Shown piece by piece: positions 39,801 through 52,088 of a stretch of DNA of 64,000 bases; within the stretch, counting starts at the first letter, position 1; every line of letters starts with the position of its first letter. The notes below the pieces were generated by a model. It did not search any database and was not told where the DNA came from. It saw only the letters and a list, made by a program, of their open reading frames with translations. Origin of the DNA: Stercorarius parasiticus (taxonomy: Eukaryota; Chordata; Aves; Charadriiformes; Stercorariidae); NCBI GenBank assembly GCA_013396915.1, contig VWZL01002774.1:284749-348748 (forward strand), written 5' to 3'. The translations under genes were made by a program, and so were the position numbers.

Positions 39801-42800
39801 TTCAACAGAATTAAATAAATGCTGCCTCTAAGATTTTTTCTTTACACAACTTTACAGGCAAACATGATGACCACAATCCACAGCAGTCAAGTAGTAAAAA
39901 GCCCACTGGAAGTCTTTTACAAAACTGTAATGTTGGATTAATTATGTGGCTGGTTTAGATACCAACAGAGGCACGTACATGAGAACTTCAACAAAGGAGA
40001 GGAGTTTGAAACAGGCATAAAACAAACAGCCTTGTGTAAGCACCAGAGACCATCAGCACAGGTTACCTACCATTCCTCCCCAAGAAATTGGTCACTCCCT
40101 TCAGTGAATTACAGGTCAAACATAGAACTTCTAGGAAGAAAAATAGCTCATTTTTTATTTCTGCAATTTGAAGATCAAGCTGTTATGGATATATCCTTAA
40201 AGGATTAGTGAAGTGGGACGTATAGAGAGGAAGAGCTGAAATGTTATTGCTGCTGCGCAGAGGAAAAAAAACAATTCAAGACTCCTTGTTTAATCCTTTT
40301 CACAGCACTTTGCATACTGCTAGTTCCCTTGGGTACCCAAACATAGTAGTTTCCTATTGCTACATGTCCTTCTACACAGCAAGAAAGAAGAAAAATATAA
40401 TCTGAAAGAAATCAAGAAAGTATTATATGAATGAATTGTCAAGGAAAGTTGACAGTAAATGTCTTTAAAACTACTTATAATGGTAGATTCTGAAACCAAG
40501 AAAGGAGCCACCAGTGAAAGCAAAAAAACCACCTGGATTTCCTTGTACAACATCCGAGCAGAAGTATAATAGGAAACAACACAGAAAAGCCATTTTTATG
40601 GAAAATAAAAGTTCTACAAGTCTAGGTGTCTTGATCTTTTTTAAATGTAGCAACTGTGAACAAAAACATCAGGGAACATTATGCATACAGGATACATGTC
40701 AGGGCACTTTCAGAATGGATTACATTACCTACCAGCAACTTACTTGGAAGTTCTGCACTGTTAAAAAAGGCAAAGTAAAACCAAAACACACATGAACCCC
40801 CATATCCTGCACCCTCCTCAGTTACAAATCTGAGCTGTTATCATAAGTGCTTCTCTATGGTGACTCTTATGAGAAATTAAACTACTCTATAGTTCAAAAC
40901 AACTTTGTTCTATAGGATCCAAGTGAATAATCTCAACAATGACTTCACACAATTTTAATAATTTACATTTTTTACAAAAAGCAGAGTTTCCAGAACTGCT
41001 GGAAATCTCACTTCCATGCATAACTTATAAGTAATAGAGTCAAATATGAAGTTTAAAACCATGAAGGTTCAAAGAATTATGTCTCAATAACATACTGAGA
41101 AAAAGCACACAATTACTTTTATGGAGGGAACTGAGATTACAGCTAAAGCCACTAGAAACAAACCTCGATTTTCTAATGCTATTTTTATTTGAACTAGTTC
41201 AATGGAGTCTATTACTGCCTCAATGTTGACAGTATATTCAGGGGCTTTGGGGGGCTATTTTCGCTGTACCTGCCATAACAGGAGCCAAAGTCTCCTTCTT
41301 AAAGTCAAAAAAAAAAAAAAACCCAAAAATTTTGAAGAACCCCTCCCTCATCCCTCACTTAAAAGAAACGTACACTTTCAGGAATTGCTAAGATCTGTCA
41401 CTGTCTGAATAAAGATCTGCTACTACTATCACCTAGTTGTGTGTTACAGAACTTAATTATTTTTGACAGTTTGGAGCAAGAAAGTTGAAACATATTTCAT
41501 CTTTCCAACTGAGAACTCTGATGTTGCAATTAACAGTGCATTAAAATCTAATGTCTTCCAAAACTACTAGACCTGCTTAACACACATTTTGAACAAGAAG
41601 TAGAAAACAATCTTGAAACTGGCTTAGACATGATGTTTAATCACTATCCCAACAATTTTGATTTCTCAAAAACAAGAAACTGAGATATCAAGCTGCTACG
41701 TGGCTCCATGTTACTTCACAGCACAAGACTTTCAAAGATCACAGTGAATATCCTATTTGTGATGCAAAGACAAAATAATCTTACAAAACAAAGCAAGAAA
41801 AGCCTACAGCTCATAGTTTTGACAAAATCACCTGAAAAAGTGATGTCATAATTGCATGTGTGTGAAGCTCTATCAAATACTTCCAAAGCTTGGAAGACTG
41901 AAGCAGTATTACTAACCTAGATTTTCTCTAAAACATTTGCAGATGATGCACTATCCACCCACATATGTTAACCTTAAATAGCAGCAGGGAGGAGAAGAGC
42001 CTTAAGTGTTAGAAGAGCAAGCAAAAGAAGTCTTTGGAGTGTGATCCAGTTTGTAACCAGGAAGAAGAAACAAACTGCTCAGTTTCTGGGCTATTCCTCA
42101 TTTCCCCCTCCTTGTCCTCCTTATGTGCACCTTGCCCGCCAGGGGAGACAGAAGACCTGTATGGGTACAGGTAGGCTGTTCTTCCTGAGGACTTGAGAGC
42201 ATTCCTTGAATAGAAACAGCTCTCCCTCACATGCCTCTTCGCACCTAAGGGAACCACTCTGTGTACTCAAAGTTCCCAAAAAGCTCTAAAGCAAAAATAG
42301 TTTTATCTAGATTTTTTTTTTTCTGGACAGTGACCCATTCAAAGCCAGGACCACAGCAATGCCAGATGATGCAACACTGACAGCTTTTGAGACTGACATT
42401 CTTTCTGAAAAATAGACTGAAACAGACTACGCAAAAAACCTATTACTGAGAATCTTCTTAAGTCTCCCATAATGCCTCATAATACCATAAAAACCACACA
42501 ATTTGTCATGGCGTTCATTCCTGGTAAGCTTCTTACAGGGAAATGCCAAGAGGTAAAATTCATCATCAGCCATTTACTATAAACTACATAGTCTTAAAGA
42601 TGCATCTACCTCAATTTTTTATACAGATCAGGAGTGCACATGTAAAGCAAACTTCCTTATTGTACCCACTGACTGTATATCATGAAGCTGTCCTGGAGTG
42701 GATAGTGGATTTCTTTTGGATAGAACTGAACTGTAAGATGTAATCCCAGGAGCACAAATAATAGCACAATTCAACAAAAACAGGCATTGAGTCCACACAG

Positions 42801-42981
42801 CCAGCCTGGAATTAGTTCAACAAAAACAAACAAACAAACAAAAAATCCCTGAAATGCAAACAGTATGGACACCAATTCCTCAGCACCAACCATTGCATTC
42901 TACAGACGCAACCCTGTCAGACCCTGCTACTTGCCAGGGTACACACAGCTCCTCTGTTCCAGTGTTCTTGAAAGGACTCTA
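36851..42981. other. Intronic stretch, no gene seen
   Basis: AT-rich DNA. A possible hAT-type transposon remnant near 37465-37600 is described under findings. ORFs up to 110 codons occur on both strands without recognisable content. Short A runs at 39251-39262 and 41308-41322. Confidence 0.45.
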
Positions 42982-43830
42982 TTAGCCCAATACATCCAGC
43001 TCATCTAGAGGGGTTGTGGCTTCCCGCAGCCAAAGAAATCCGAGTCCTTGGTTTTCACATCTTGCACTTTCTTGGAGTTGCTGCCATACCAGTGTCTCAC
43101 AAGATGTAGGATCAAAATCAGGTTCTGTACATGCAGTCCTGACTTTATGCTGCAGCACAAATCTAGCAAACCCATCGTCTAGCAGTGACATGGATACAAT
43201 GCTCTTAGTTCTCTACAGTAAAGCCACTGTAGTTCAGTGATTCAAATATATATTCCATGGTTCAAATATTTGGTTCAAAATAAATACCATGTGCCACAAG
43301 GAAGGCATAAGCCAATAATGAAGAAAATATCTCTCTCAACATTTTTTTGGGGTTATATATTTATCCACAGTGTTGGCCAGCAAGTCCCACCCCTGTGTTA
43401 ACTCTTCCTCAGGAACCTGAGCTCCCAGGGCCTCTTCTACTACCTCAAAGGGAACCTGGAAAAACTTTGTGTTTGCTTTCATACACTGCACAGGCCTAGC
43501 AGAACTTTCAATACAAACCTGTTCCATTATGTGATTACCAGTAGAAGCCAAAGCCTTATTCAGAAATTCCTTAGTCCTACCTGACACATAACATACTGCT
43601 CTGCAAAGGCCAATTCTAGCAACACAGCTCATGCATTTTAACACATCTTCACAAACAAACACTTCCTAAAAATTTCTTGATCAGATGCCTTGTCTCCAAG
43701 AACCATATCACAAAGTTTTAAAAGACATTGAGGCCTGTAGTGCCTTCCTTACTGGAAGCCAAAAAGAGTAGAGGAGCAGGTAATTCCCTTGTAGCCATAT
43801 ACACAGTTATAATCAAAAGCATCTTTTGGC
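42982..43830 (-). pseudogene. Decayed coding-like block, parent not recognised
   Basis: On the minus strand, protein-like sequence runs through successive frames without intron-like gaps. From about 43798 a frame reads ATRELPAPLLFLASSKEG; a second frame at about 43720-43675 reads LCDMVLGDKASDQEIF; after a stop a third runs open for 108 codons from 43662 to 43336 with pieces such as CEDVLKCMSCVARIGLCRA, FLNKALASTGNHIMEQVC and PEEELTQGWDLLANTVDKYI. About 140 bp further an open frame of about 70 codons ends at 42982. Upstream, to about 44250, similar stop-broken protein-like stretches may belong (for example TYPKWLLKLCPNEEN near 44245). The rich mix of residues and the length of the open stretch in AT-rich DNA suggest a former coding sequence: a retrocopy, a retroelement or a viral relic. 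I do not recognise the family and assign no function. It lies in the same orientation as DNAJC1, inside its inferred intron 1; the stops make real DNAJC1 exons unlikely. Confidence 0.35.
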
Positions 43831-44439
43831 AAGTAGATCCACAGGTTCAATTGATGCCAAGTTGATTCATCCAGAGATTATCATATTTATGCAGGTATCA
43901 GCTATTGAAAGCTGCAAGACAATAAAATTAACTTGATCAGTTCATCTGTCCACCATACACTTGTAGCTTCCCAGATCTTCCTGGAATTCTTCCAGAAACT
44001 TGACATCACATTTGCATGTTCTCATTCTCAGGTAACAGGGTAATTCTATTACTGAGCCTGCATAGCCTCTGATTTAGTTCTGCTGCTTCATCTGAGTTTT
44101 TAGATGAATACTTTTTGGTCCGGATCCCTTTGTCAGTTTGAAACTGGCTATAGTGAAGTGATTACTGAAATCATTATGACATCTGATCTGTCAAGAATTT
44201 ATGATTCTATTTTCTTCATTTGGACACAACTTCAGTAACCACTTGGGGTACGTGGAAATGTAATTTTTTCTCAAGCCAAAGGTTATCTTATCTCCTCATT
44301 CTGCTAGGTCAAACTTCTTGAGAGCAGTTTTAGATGAGCAATTCAAGTTAATCACATCATCAATTTAAGAACAATCAAAGAAACAGCATGGTAGAGCAAT
44401 TCACAAATTGTTCAGAACAGCAACACTAACAACATAACA

Positions 44440-44616
44440 ATGTAAAACTTCTTACACGTGCTATGTCACTGTTAGATATGATGGATTAACAAATAGATAG
44501 ATTGTGTCCCTGTATAGATAACAGATACTTTGTAATCTAGGTGCTCAGCCCCAACACTTGGTGGTTGGACAAAATTATCTCCAGAGGTCTCCCTTCCAAC
44601 CTCAACCATTCTGTGA
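44440..44616 (+). mobile_element. CR1 3'-end fragment
   Basis: The last part, 'GGTGGTTGGACAAAATTATC' at about 44561, then 'AGAGGTCTCCCTTCCAACC' and CATTCTGTGA ending at 44616, is the standard CR1 3' end (GGTTGGACTNGATGATC, AGGTCTTTTCCAACC, ATTCTATGA) with mutations. The upstream part, back to about 44440, fits the CR1 3' untranslated region only loosely. Only one degenerate terminal octamer remains. Older than the 14.2- and 57.3-kb copies. Confidence 0.75.
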
Positions 44617-47464
44617 GCACCTCTGGATTTCTCAGGCAACCCCTCCTTGAAGTCAAGCACTAAGGACAGTTATGCTAACAGCAAGACAGTCACAGTCTTA
44701 CTCTTCACAACAAAAATTGCCCACATTAGACCATCTTCTATCTCAGTCTCAGATCCTGGAAAATACTACAGCAGCTTCAGACCTAACACCCTGCCAGTGC
44801 TGCATGACTGTTACCAGCCAATGCCAGGAGGCTTCCACAAGGCCCTCAAAAAGACAAAACGCAAAACCCTCACTCCTGCAAGCACAGACTAGCGACAAAA
44901 AACATCATTTCTCTCCAATCTCAGGGAAAAATTCAACAGCCAGAGGCTTCATCAAAGCATGCTACAGAGCTACAGGACTTCCCACAATGCCTTCTGCACC
45001 TTGTCAGTTGAGGTCAACATCAGCTTCTGACATTGCATACGAGGTTCAACAGGCAGCTAGTAAGTACCACAATTCTCCCATTGAAACCCAAGCTGCTTTA
45101 ATGCCTTAAGGAAGCATTGGAGTCATTCCCTATATGTTTTCAAAACACAAGATGACATGTTTAGAAAAAAATCTGGCAGCCCTGATATACTTACTGTTAA
45201 CAAACATGGTTGAGCATCTGTAACTCAGATGCAGAAGTTGCATCCTGCACAAGGGAGATGTACATGAAGGATGAAGGGATTATCAGGACATGACACAAGG
45301 CAATCAACACCAAGATGAATATGGAAGGAGGGGAGCAGGGGAAAGCAAGTTTTGATGGACAAAAGATTATGAAACAATCCAAAGGCATGGCCACAAAGGC
45401 TACTGTCACCCACACTCTGTCCATCTTATGCTAAAATGCCAAAAAACACACCTGAGCACAGGGAATAAAACCACTATCACCAGAACTACAAAAAGTTAAT
45501 CACAGCATTCTAGTCAAAGGCATCCCAACTGGAATAACAGCAACACACAAAATGACCAGTAAGCCCCATTAAGCCATAGTTTTAAAAAAATTGCAGAAAA
45601 CCTGAAGAAACATGCATACAGCACATAGAGACATTATGGTAAAAGGCATCTTTGTGTTAAGGCATCCCAGGTAGGATACAGCACACCTGAGACTCATGCA
45701 CTTCCCTTGACCCCATTAAAAGACCAGTTACCCTTCTCACACAGTCACTTAAAACGGCTGCAGCTACCTAGTGAGTCACTGCAAGTCAGAACCCTACTTC
45801 AGCATCTTGTTTGAAGCTTCATGTACAGGTCAGAGCTGGAGAAGCAAGCAGCAGGAACAAAGGATACAGTGTGGAAGAACCTGTAAACCTACACAGCATC
45901 TTCCAATGCTTACAAATTTCTATTGAAGCTCAATTTCAACATTGTATACCCTATTACTGTACTCACAGGTATACTCTGCTGCATGTGCAAAGCATCTAAT
46001 ACTATTTACACTTCAATTCACAGCTATAATGACATTACGTGTGACTAGCATATACTTGTAACTAACAAAACTTCCTTTCAGTTGTGTTGCACTTCCACCA
46101 AATTTTTCCTGTTCGCACATTACAAGTGACTCAAGTTGTCCATTAAGGTTAGAAGTGCGAACTAGCAGAATATTTGCTTTCTAAAAGTAAAATTACATTT
46201 TGCTAAAAGTCTTATGCAAGGTACAGATTCATCCCTAGGAAAAAAGGACCGTGGAAGATATTAACAGAGAGTTGTATACCAGATCTGGACATCGCTAATT
46301 GAAACAAACAAAATTTTGTATCCCTACATTATCTAACAGTAAAATTGCTTTTGAGGAGTTAAAACCTATATTTTTAGGCTCATGAAAGTGAAACTTGGGT
46401 AACAGTGTTTGCCGTGCTGTACATATGATGGTATTCCATAGTATTTGGATGCTTAAGAAAGAGATGAAACTGACTCAGAATCCCCTAATTATCGTTAACA
46501 ACGCAACCGGTAGTTTCCAAGACAGGATGCTTACATATTGCAGACACCTACCCTCTCTTTGTAGACGTGGCCCTAATGAAATGCACCTAAAAATACAGCT
46601 ATTATTCTCAAAAACTGCAATAACTACATCAGAATAAACTTTAAGGTTGTCAGGGAGGCCATTTGAATAGTGGGATCACCCACCAGAATGTAGAGGTACT
46701 AGGAGACAAGCGAAGAACAAAATGTTTTTTGAGGACTGTGGGTGAAGTAACCGATTATAAAGAACTGCATATTTAATGATCGAGGAGAGGAATACTGACT
46801 GGAAAAAAGACAAAAAGAAGATTGCCAAGATGCATGAAGAGAGATCAAGCAAGATCACACACACAGCAGAGCATCTAGAGACAAGGAAGGCCATCAAGTG
46901 GGAGCCAGGACGAGTGATACAAGTTGAAGATGCCAAGTGGCAGCGAAACCAGCAACCACATCTAACATATACACAAGAAAGATTGGATAAAAGCATTTGG
47001 AAGTCCTGTCTCGACTACATGTGCATGAAAATTAACTGAAGGTGCATAATAAATGCTTTAAGATAATCTTAAGCGTTGCCTAGCAAACAGAGGTGAAAAC
47101 CAGGCACAATAACCAAGATACATGGAAAGCAAACAAATATAACAATCTACAAGACATTACCATGGCAAAGGGTCACAGTCTACCACATGCCATGTGTGAG
47201 AGAAAACAGGAGCTGCAACACATGGCAATGCACAGTCTCAAGAAGATAAGAAACCAGCAGCTACGCAGAATGAGGGAAAGATGAGAAACAGCCAGACCCA
47301 GGATACATATGGGAAGTGGGAGAAGCCCACAAGCTACTTTTGTCTAGTGTAGATGCATTTGGAGAAAGAGAGACACATTCAGAAGAGCAACAGGCAGTAG
47401 AAACACACAAAGGTACAGTGGCAGAGGGAGGGTTGATTTACGGTGGGGCCAGAAAGACAAAAAA
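44617..47464. other. Stretch upstream of the CpG island, no gene seen
   Basis: Composition is less AT-rich than the rest of the intron. There are plus-strand ORFs of 145 codons (44672-45109) and 87 codons (46776-47039, lysine- and glutamate-rich) and others on both strands, but I recognise no domain and no splice structure. The part next to the island, from about 46780, is purine-rich on the plus strand. Confidence 0.4.
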
Positions 47465-47723
47465 AATAGAACTTGACGGAGAGCGGAGCCCCTGCGGAGG
47501 GAAGGAGGAGGCTGGGGAAGGGACAGGAGCCGGGGCACGGCGGGGCGGCCCCGGACTGCGGCGGCAGAGTGGGGCAGCGGCAGGCGTGCCAGGGCTGGCG
47601 GCAGATGACAGCGCCAGGCCAGACGGCAAGGGGCCGGCGGCGTGCCCGGCGCCCGTGTGCCGCGGAGAGCAGCCGGGCGGCGGCAACGCGGGGGGGTGGA
47701 GGAGAGGGGGAGCCAGCCAGCCA

Positions 47724-47835
47724 NNNNNNNNNNNNNNNNNNNNNNNNNNNNNNNNNNNNNNNNNNNNNNNNNNNNNNNNNNNNNNNNNNNNNNNNNNNNN
47801 NNNNNNNNNNNNNNNNNNNNNNNNNNNNNNNNNNN
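47724..47835. other. Assembly gap (112 N)
   Basis: A run of N inside the GC-rich island. Short-read assemblies of birds often break in such DNA, and the true length may differ from 112. It sits just downstream, in minus-strand direction, of the CCAAT box, where the DNAJC1 transcription start and the first part of exon 1 would be expected. Confidence 0.99.
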
Positions 47836-47874
47836 CGGTCCCAGGGAGGAGGGGGAGGGGGGAGCGCTCTCCAC

Positions 47875-47910
47875 ATTGGCCAATCGCCGCCTCCGCAGGC
47901 TGTGACGTCG
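47875..47910. promoter_or_regulatory. Palindromic CCAAT box and CRE/ATF-like site
   Basis: ATTGGCCAAT at 47875-47884 is a perfect 10-base palindrome that presents a CCAAT box (NF-Y type site) on each strand. Nineteen bases further, TGACGTCG at 47903-47910 matches seven of the eight bases of the palindromic CRE. Such pairs are common in housekeeping and ER-stress-linked promoters; activity in either direction is an inference. Confidence 0.65.
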
Positions 47911-48767
47911 GGTACCCCGGCAACCGCCGGCGCTCGCGCAGTCGAGTGGCCGCAGGGGGGAAGGGCAAAGGCGGGGGTGTCTTCGCGGGCCGGGCGCGCG
48001 CGGGGCCCTGCCGCGAGCTCTCTGCCTCTGCCGGCAGCTGCTGCCCCTCAGCCCGGAGCGGCGGATACTGAGGGGGCGCGGCCGCTGCCCCGCGCCCCGT
48101 CGGTCGCCGAGACCGGCCGTCTTGAGGTCGCGGGGTGGGGGTGGGGGTGGTTTCTTCGCCCTGCGGCTGGCAAGGCCGATGCCCGCGGAAGGAAAAGGCC
48201 GGGGATCGGAAGAGACGGGTCCCCCCAGGTGCCCCGCTGCCCCTGGTGGCCCCCACGCGCTGGATTTCTCGTCAGAAATGGGTTGAATTTATTAATTCCT
48301 TAAGGAGGGGTTTGATAACTGTAACCTGTGCTACCCTAAAATCACTCCAGTGCATTGTCAATCTGAACTCGATTTTTAGGCTGTTTTTCTCTGGACCTTT
48401 CATTCTTTCCTTGGTTAAATTAATGTTAAGCACGAATACTAGATGAAAAATAAGATGGAGACTTAATGGCTTAGCAGTACAAATTATCAACATTAAATCA
48501 CTTTTCTCTGGTATGGTCAGACTCCTTGGAAGAGCCTGTCCCATCACTCTTGAAGCTAGGCCTGGTTAATAACTCGCCAGGAGAAACATCTCTTTAAGGA
48601 AACGCAGTTTCACTCATCCCCAAAGTATCCATGAACTGAATCAAGTTCAGAAAATAGTTCTTCCAATTAAAAAAAAAAAATCCCAAATGCCAATCTTATA
48701 TGTGCCTAAATTCACCTAAGAGGAGACAGGCAACATTTACAAAACCGCTGTACAGCAGAGCACTGCC

Positions 48768-48789
48768 GTGGATATCCTGTGGATATCCT
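48768..48789. repeat. 11-bp tandem duplication
   Basis: GTGGATATCCT occurs twice head to tail, without mismatch. A small local duplication. Confidence 0.9.
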
Positions 48790-51583
48790 ATGGGAATAGC
48801 AAGATGTGGCTTTAAAATACTCTGCTTAATTCAGAAGGACTTGAACTGACATAACCATTATCAATTTTCCAACTCATGAACTACAGAGTAGTCTTAGGTA
48901 TGGTCTTCTATTGAAATTGTTCCCTTTTGTACAAACTATTTAAATATTCATTAGATTGATATTTAAACTCATGTTTTCACGTCCCATATGCATGCCCACT
49001 GGGCTGTTAGGATCATGATTCTGCCTCTGGCTCTGTTTTCTGAAAAGACACCTAAACCCATTTGCCAGGAAATGATAATTTACCCAAGTGTCTGATGTAG
49101 ACTCCTTTTAATACACCCTTCTCGAAAAGGAACACTTAGCTATTCATTCGGATCATCTTAAAAAATGCTTCACCTGCTTGATCACAGAATCAAGCCAAAA
49201 AAATAATCCTTTTCCAGAGAATGACGAAGTAAAAGAGAAAGTCATGGGCTAGTTAATTTGTTGGCTGCTTTGTTTTGCTGGAGTAACTGAACCTGGTATA
49301 GATCAGTTTCTTCCCTCTTCCTTATTTCCTTAATCTGTTCTGTTTTGCACCCCAGTATTCATAGCATAAGTTCCCTTTGTTGCCAGGTGTATCTACATTC
49401 TCCTTGCTTTCAAGCCTCAAGCCTTATTGCACAAAAATACCATTTTTGGATTCAAAAAGTTACCTACTCATAACATTGTAGAACAAAGTTTAAAGATGCA
49501 AAGTACCCTCAGAAACCAGGGGCAAATGAAGAGTTCAATAAGGTAGTATTGTGTTTAAACCAGGTTAAAGATTTTTTAAAATGTGAGATTAACAATACTC
49601 CATTCCCTGTAATAGATGCGTTCCAAATTCTCTTTCCCTTCTGACTGGTTCTGTGTTTTCCATACCTACTTCATTTTGTCTCATTAGCTCCTAAGCCTCC
49701 TTAGCTATGTTGATCTAGTGCAACGATCAACTTCGAAGAGAAGCATTTGTTATTTTGATCTTATTTTTCATCATTCAGAATTTGTTAGGAAGAACAATCC
49801 CTTTCAGATAGCTCTGGCTGCTTTTGCTGAAACTGTTAAAACAGCCTTCAAAAAACCTGATAAAAGCAGGTGATTGATTCCATTCCACTGAGACTAGGAA
49901 AAACTGTCCTAACACTGACCACCGATGGCAGGTAGCTTGTGACTTCAGTCCTTTTGAGAACAACAGCAGACGATAGCTATTTTCAAAGAAACATCTCAGA
50001 ATTCTTCAGATAAATTATGATTTCTTTCAGTCAAGAGGAATGTGAATTTAGAAGGAATAATAGGAGAAAAATTGCACTAATGTTAATGGGATTATGATTA
50101 TTTAAAATACATATTTAAGAGATATTCCACATTTAAGTTAGCACACTTAAATTATTCCAATTGGTTTTAACGATGTGGAAAATTTGAATAACTCATTTTT
50201 ATTCTGCTCCTTAAACCATTAGAAGAGAAGGCCTGATACTGCATGTAATGTTTCTAAAAAAGGTTTTTTTAAAATTCAAGACTGTGAGATTAATTGAAAT
50301 GTTTCCGTTAAAATCATTCTGTACCCCAAGAATAAATACTGAAATTCTGAGAAGAAAATGCTAAAAATGCTATTAAAATTCTATAAGCATCACCATAATA
50401 ATGACACATTGTTATCTTCTCATTCTTCTGTTTTCCTCTTTAAAGTCATGAGAAGTTATTTTTTCTTGGTGAGCCATTAGAATCCTTCCCTTTCTCCAAC
50501 ACTTCAATTAATCCAGGTCACAGGAGGCTTCCACAATATAAAATAAATCAGTTAAAAGTCAGTTCTCTCTCCTGGTTTCAGGGAAAGCCTTAACATACAA
50601 ACCAAACATCATCAAATTCAGCTGTGCTCGCCTTCGCTATGAACCTGCAACGATGTACATGAGAAATTTTCGGTGACACGTGCAATGACTGGTGAGTTGG
50701 GTGACCAGCGACGACGATTTAAATCTTACTGCTGCCAACTCTGACACAAATGTCGAGAAGGTAGAGGATTACACATGGCTTTTGCATTACAGTCTAAAAA
50801 TGCTCGTGTTGGGAGATATTAGTATTTTTTTCTGTGACTCAGGCATGACATTTAAATGGCTAGAGGATCAGAGAAAGGTTTTTAATTCTGTGTGTAGTCT
50901 CTGCAGCTGGGCAGCTCCTTTACTTTAAGAATATGGAGAGATATGAAGGCAAGGATGGCATTTTCTTTCTCTGCCCTGAGTTTGTCTGCACAGGCAGGTA
51001 TCACTGAATCAGGTACACTCAGTCACAAAGCTCTCCTCTGCAAACCATCAGGGAAAGAAGCATATACAGAAATAATTTGTTTAAATAAATCTCTATTCTG
51101 AAGCTAATTGACAGTAGCACCCAAGGCCTGAGGCATGAACCAGTTATTATTAGCGTTTTTAACAGCACTGAAAGACCAACATGCTTCATAAGCCCAGTAG
51201 GATTCACACGGTCGTATTCTGAATAGCTAAACAGCCTGCGATTTCGATGTCTCGAATGAATAGAAGACGTCTAGGGGAAAAAGCTTATTAAGGGACCACC
51301 CCTTTTCTTCCTAAAGATAAAGCTTTATCTCCATCAATTCGAGAGCCTGACTGCTCTGCAGTCTACTCCAGTTTTCTATCCCGGCTGTTTAGTTTAGGTT
51401 TTGTACATGGTCTTGTATAGTAACAGTAGTTTTCTCTGTTAACAAAGCTGGCTTAAGAGTTTCCTGCGCCCTCCCCCCAGACCAAGCGCTTGTTCCCACC
51501 TCTGCGCCACTGTTCACTGCCTCCTCGGCTGCGCTAATTCAACTCTTTGTGGGCCACATTATAAATCAAATGATCCAGGTTTC

Positions 51584-51608
51584 TTTTTTTTAAAAAAAAA
51601 AAAAAAAA
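51584..51608. repeat. T8-A17 homopolymer pair
   Basis: Eight T directly followed by seventeen A, then a CA/TA-rich stretch to about 51645. Can fold back on itself and is prone to length errors. Confidence 0.9.
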
Positions 51609-52045
51609 GCTGTTCGCACACACATATATACATATACGCACACAAACCCGTCAGATTTATTTCAGCGATCCAATTTACAACACAACCCACAAAACAGCTG
51701 CATTGGCATAGTCAAGGGGACAGCGAACTGTGATGAAGGAGCAAGAACAAGAGGGCAGAGCAGGCAGGAAACTGCCTGGCTTAAACTGGCTTTCCCATTG
51801 GAAAAAAAAAAAACACCTTTGTATAACTACACCCACAGAGCTGAAAGCAAGCTGTTCCCTGAGCAGCGAGGCTGAGCAGAGCGGAGGGAGGAATTCTGTT
51901 TCACAGCTGGCAGGAACGTCGGAGGACTTGCACCGGAAGAGAGGGTTCTCCTGCAAAAGCGGCAAGCGAGACAGCAGTAACCTTGCTCTGAGAGGTCCCG
52001 TACTGCTCCATCCTGACAGGCAAGCAATCTGGTTATTGCCTTTTT

Positions 52046-52051
<6 letters not shown>

Positions 52052-52085
<34 letters not shown>
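52052..52085. repeat. Poly-T tract of 34 bases
   Basis: The longest pure homopolymer in the window. On the minus strand it would be a poly-A tail, but the sequence to its right (the body of such a retroposon) matches nothing I recognise. Its length is likely to vary between individuals or reads. Confidence 0.95.

Positions 52086-52088
<3 letters not shown>

Larger units (their letters stand above)
47465..48270 (-). promoter_or_regulatory. CpG island, likely DNAJC1 promoter
   Basis: About 800 bp of very GC-rich, CpG-dense DNA rising sharply from AT-rich flanks on both sides, the only such island in the window. It contains a CCAAT palindrome and a CRE/ATF-like site (listed separately), Sp1-like GGGCGG and CCCGCC strings, and a 112-base N gap. 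DNAJC1 runs on the minus strand and its upstream side faces this island, so it is the natural promoter candidate. Against certainty: none of the visible minus-strand frames left of the gap encodes the expected signal peptide and first J-domain helix, so the coding part of exon 1 is either in the gap, shortened in the assembly, or elsewhere. The long open frames across the island on both strands come from GC-rich composition and the Ns and should not be taken as genes. The promoter may also fire to the right. Confidence 0.75.

Noticed and set aside
48179..48286. Short plus-strand ATG frame at the right edge of the island, possible divergent first exon
   Set aside because: Only 35 codons, no conserved feature, and no second exon found to the right.
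47316..48303. Several frames of 165-276 codons on both strands across the CpG island
   Set aside because: They overlap in many frames, run through 112 N, and consist of Pro/Arg/Gly/Ala stretches expected of GC-rich DNA. None resembles DNAJC1 exon 1 or another known protein.
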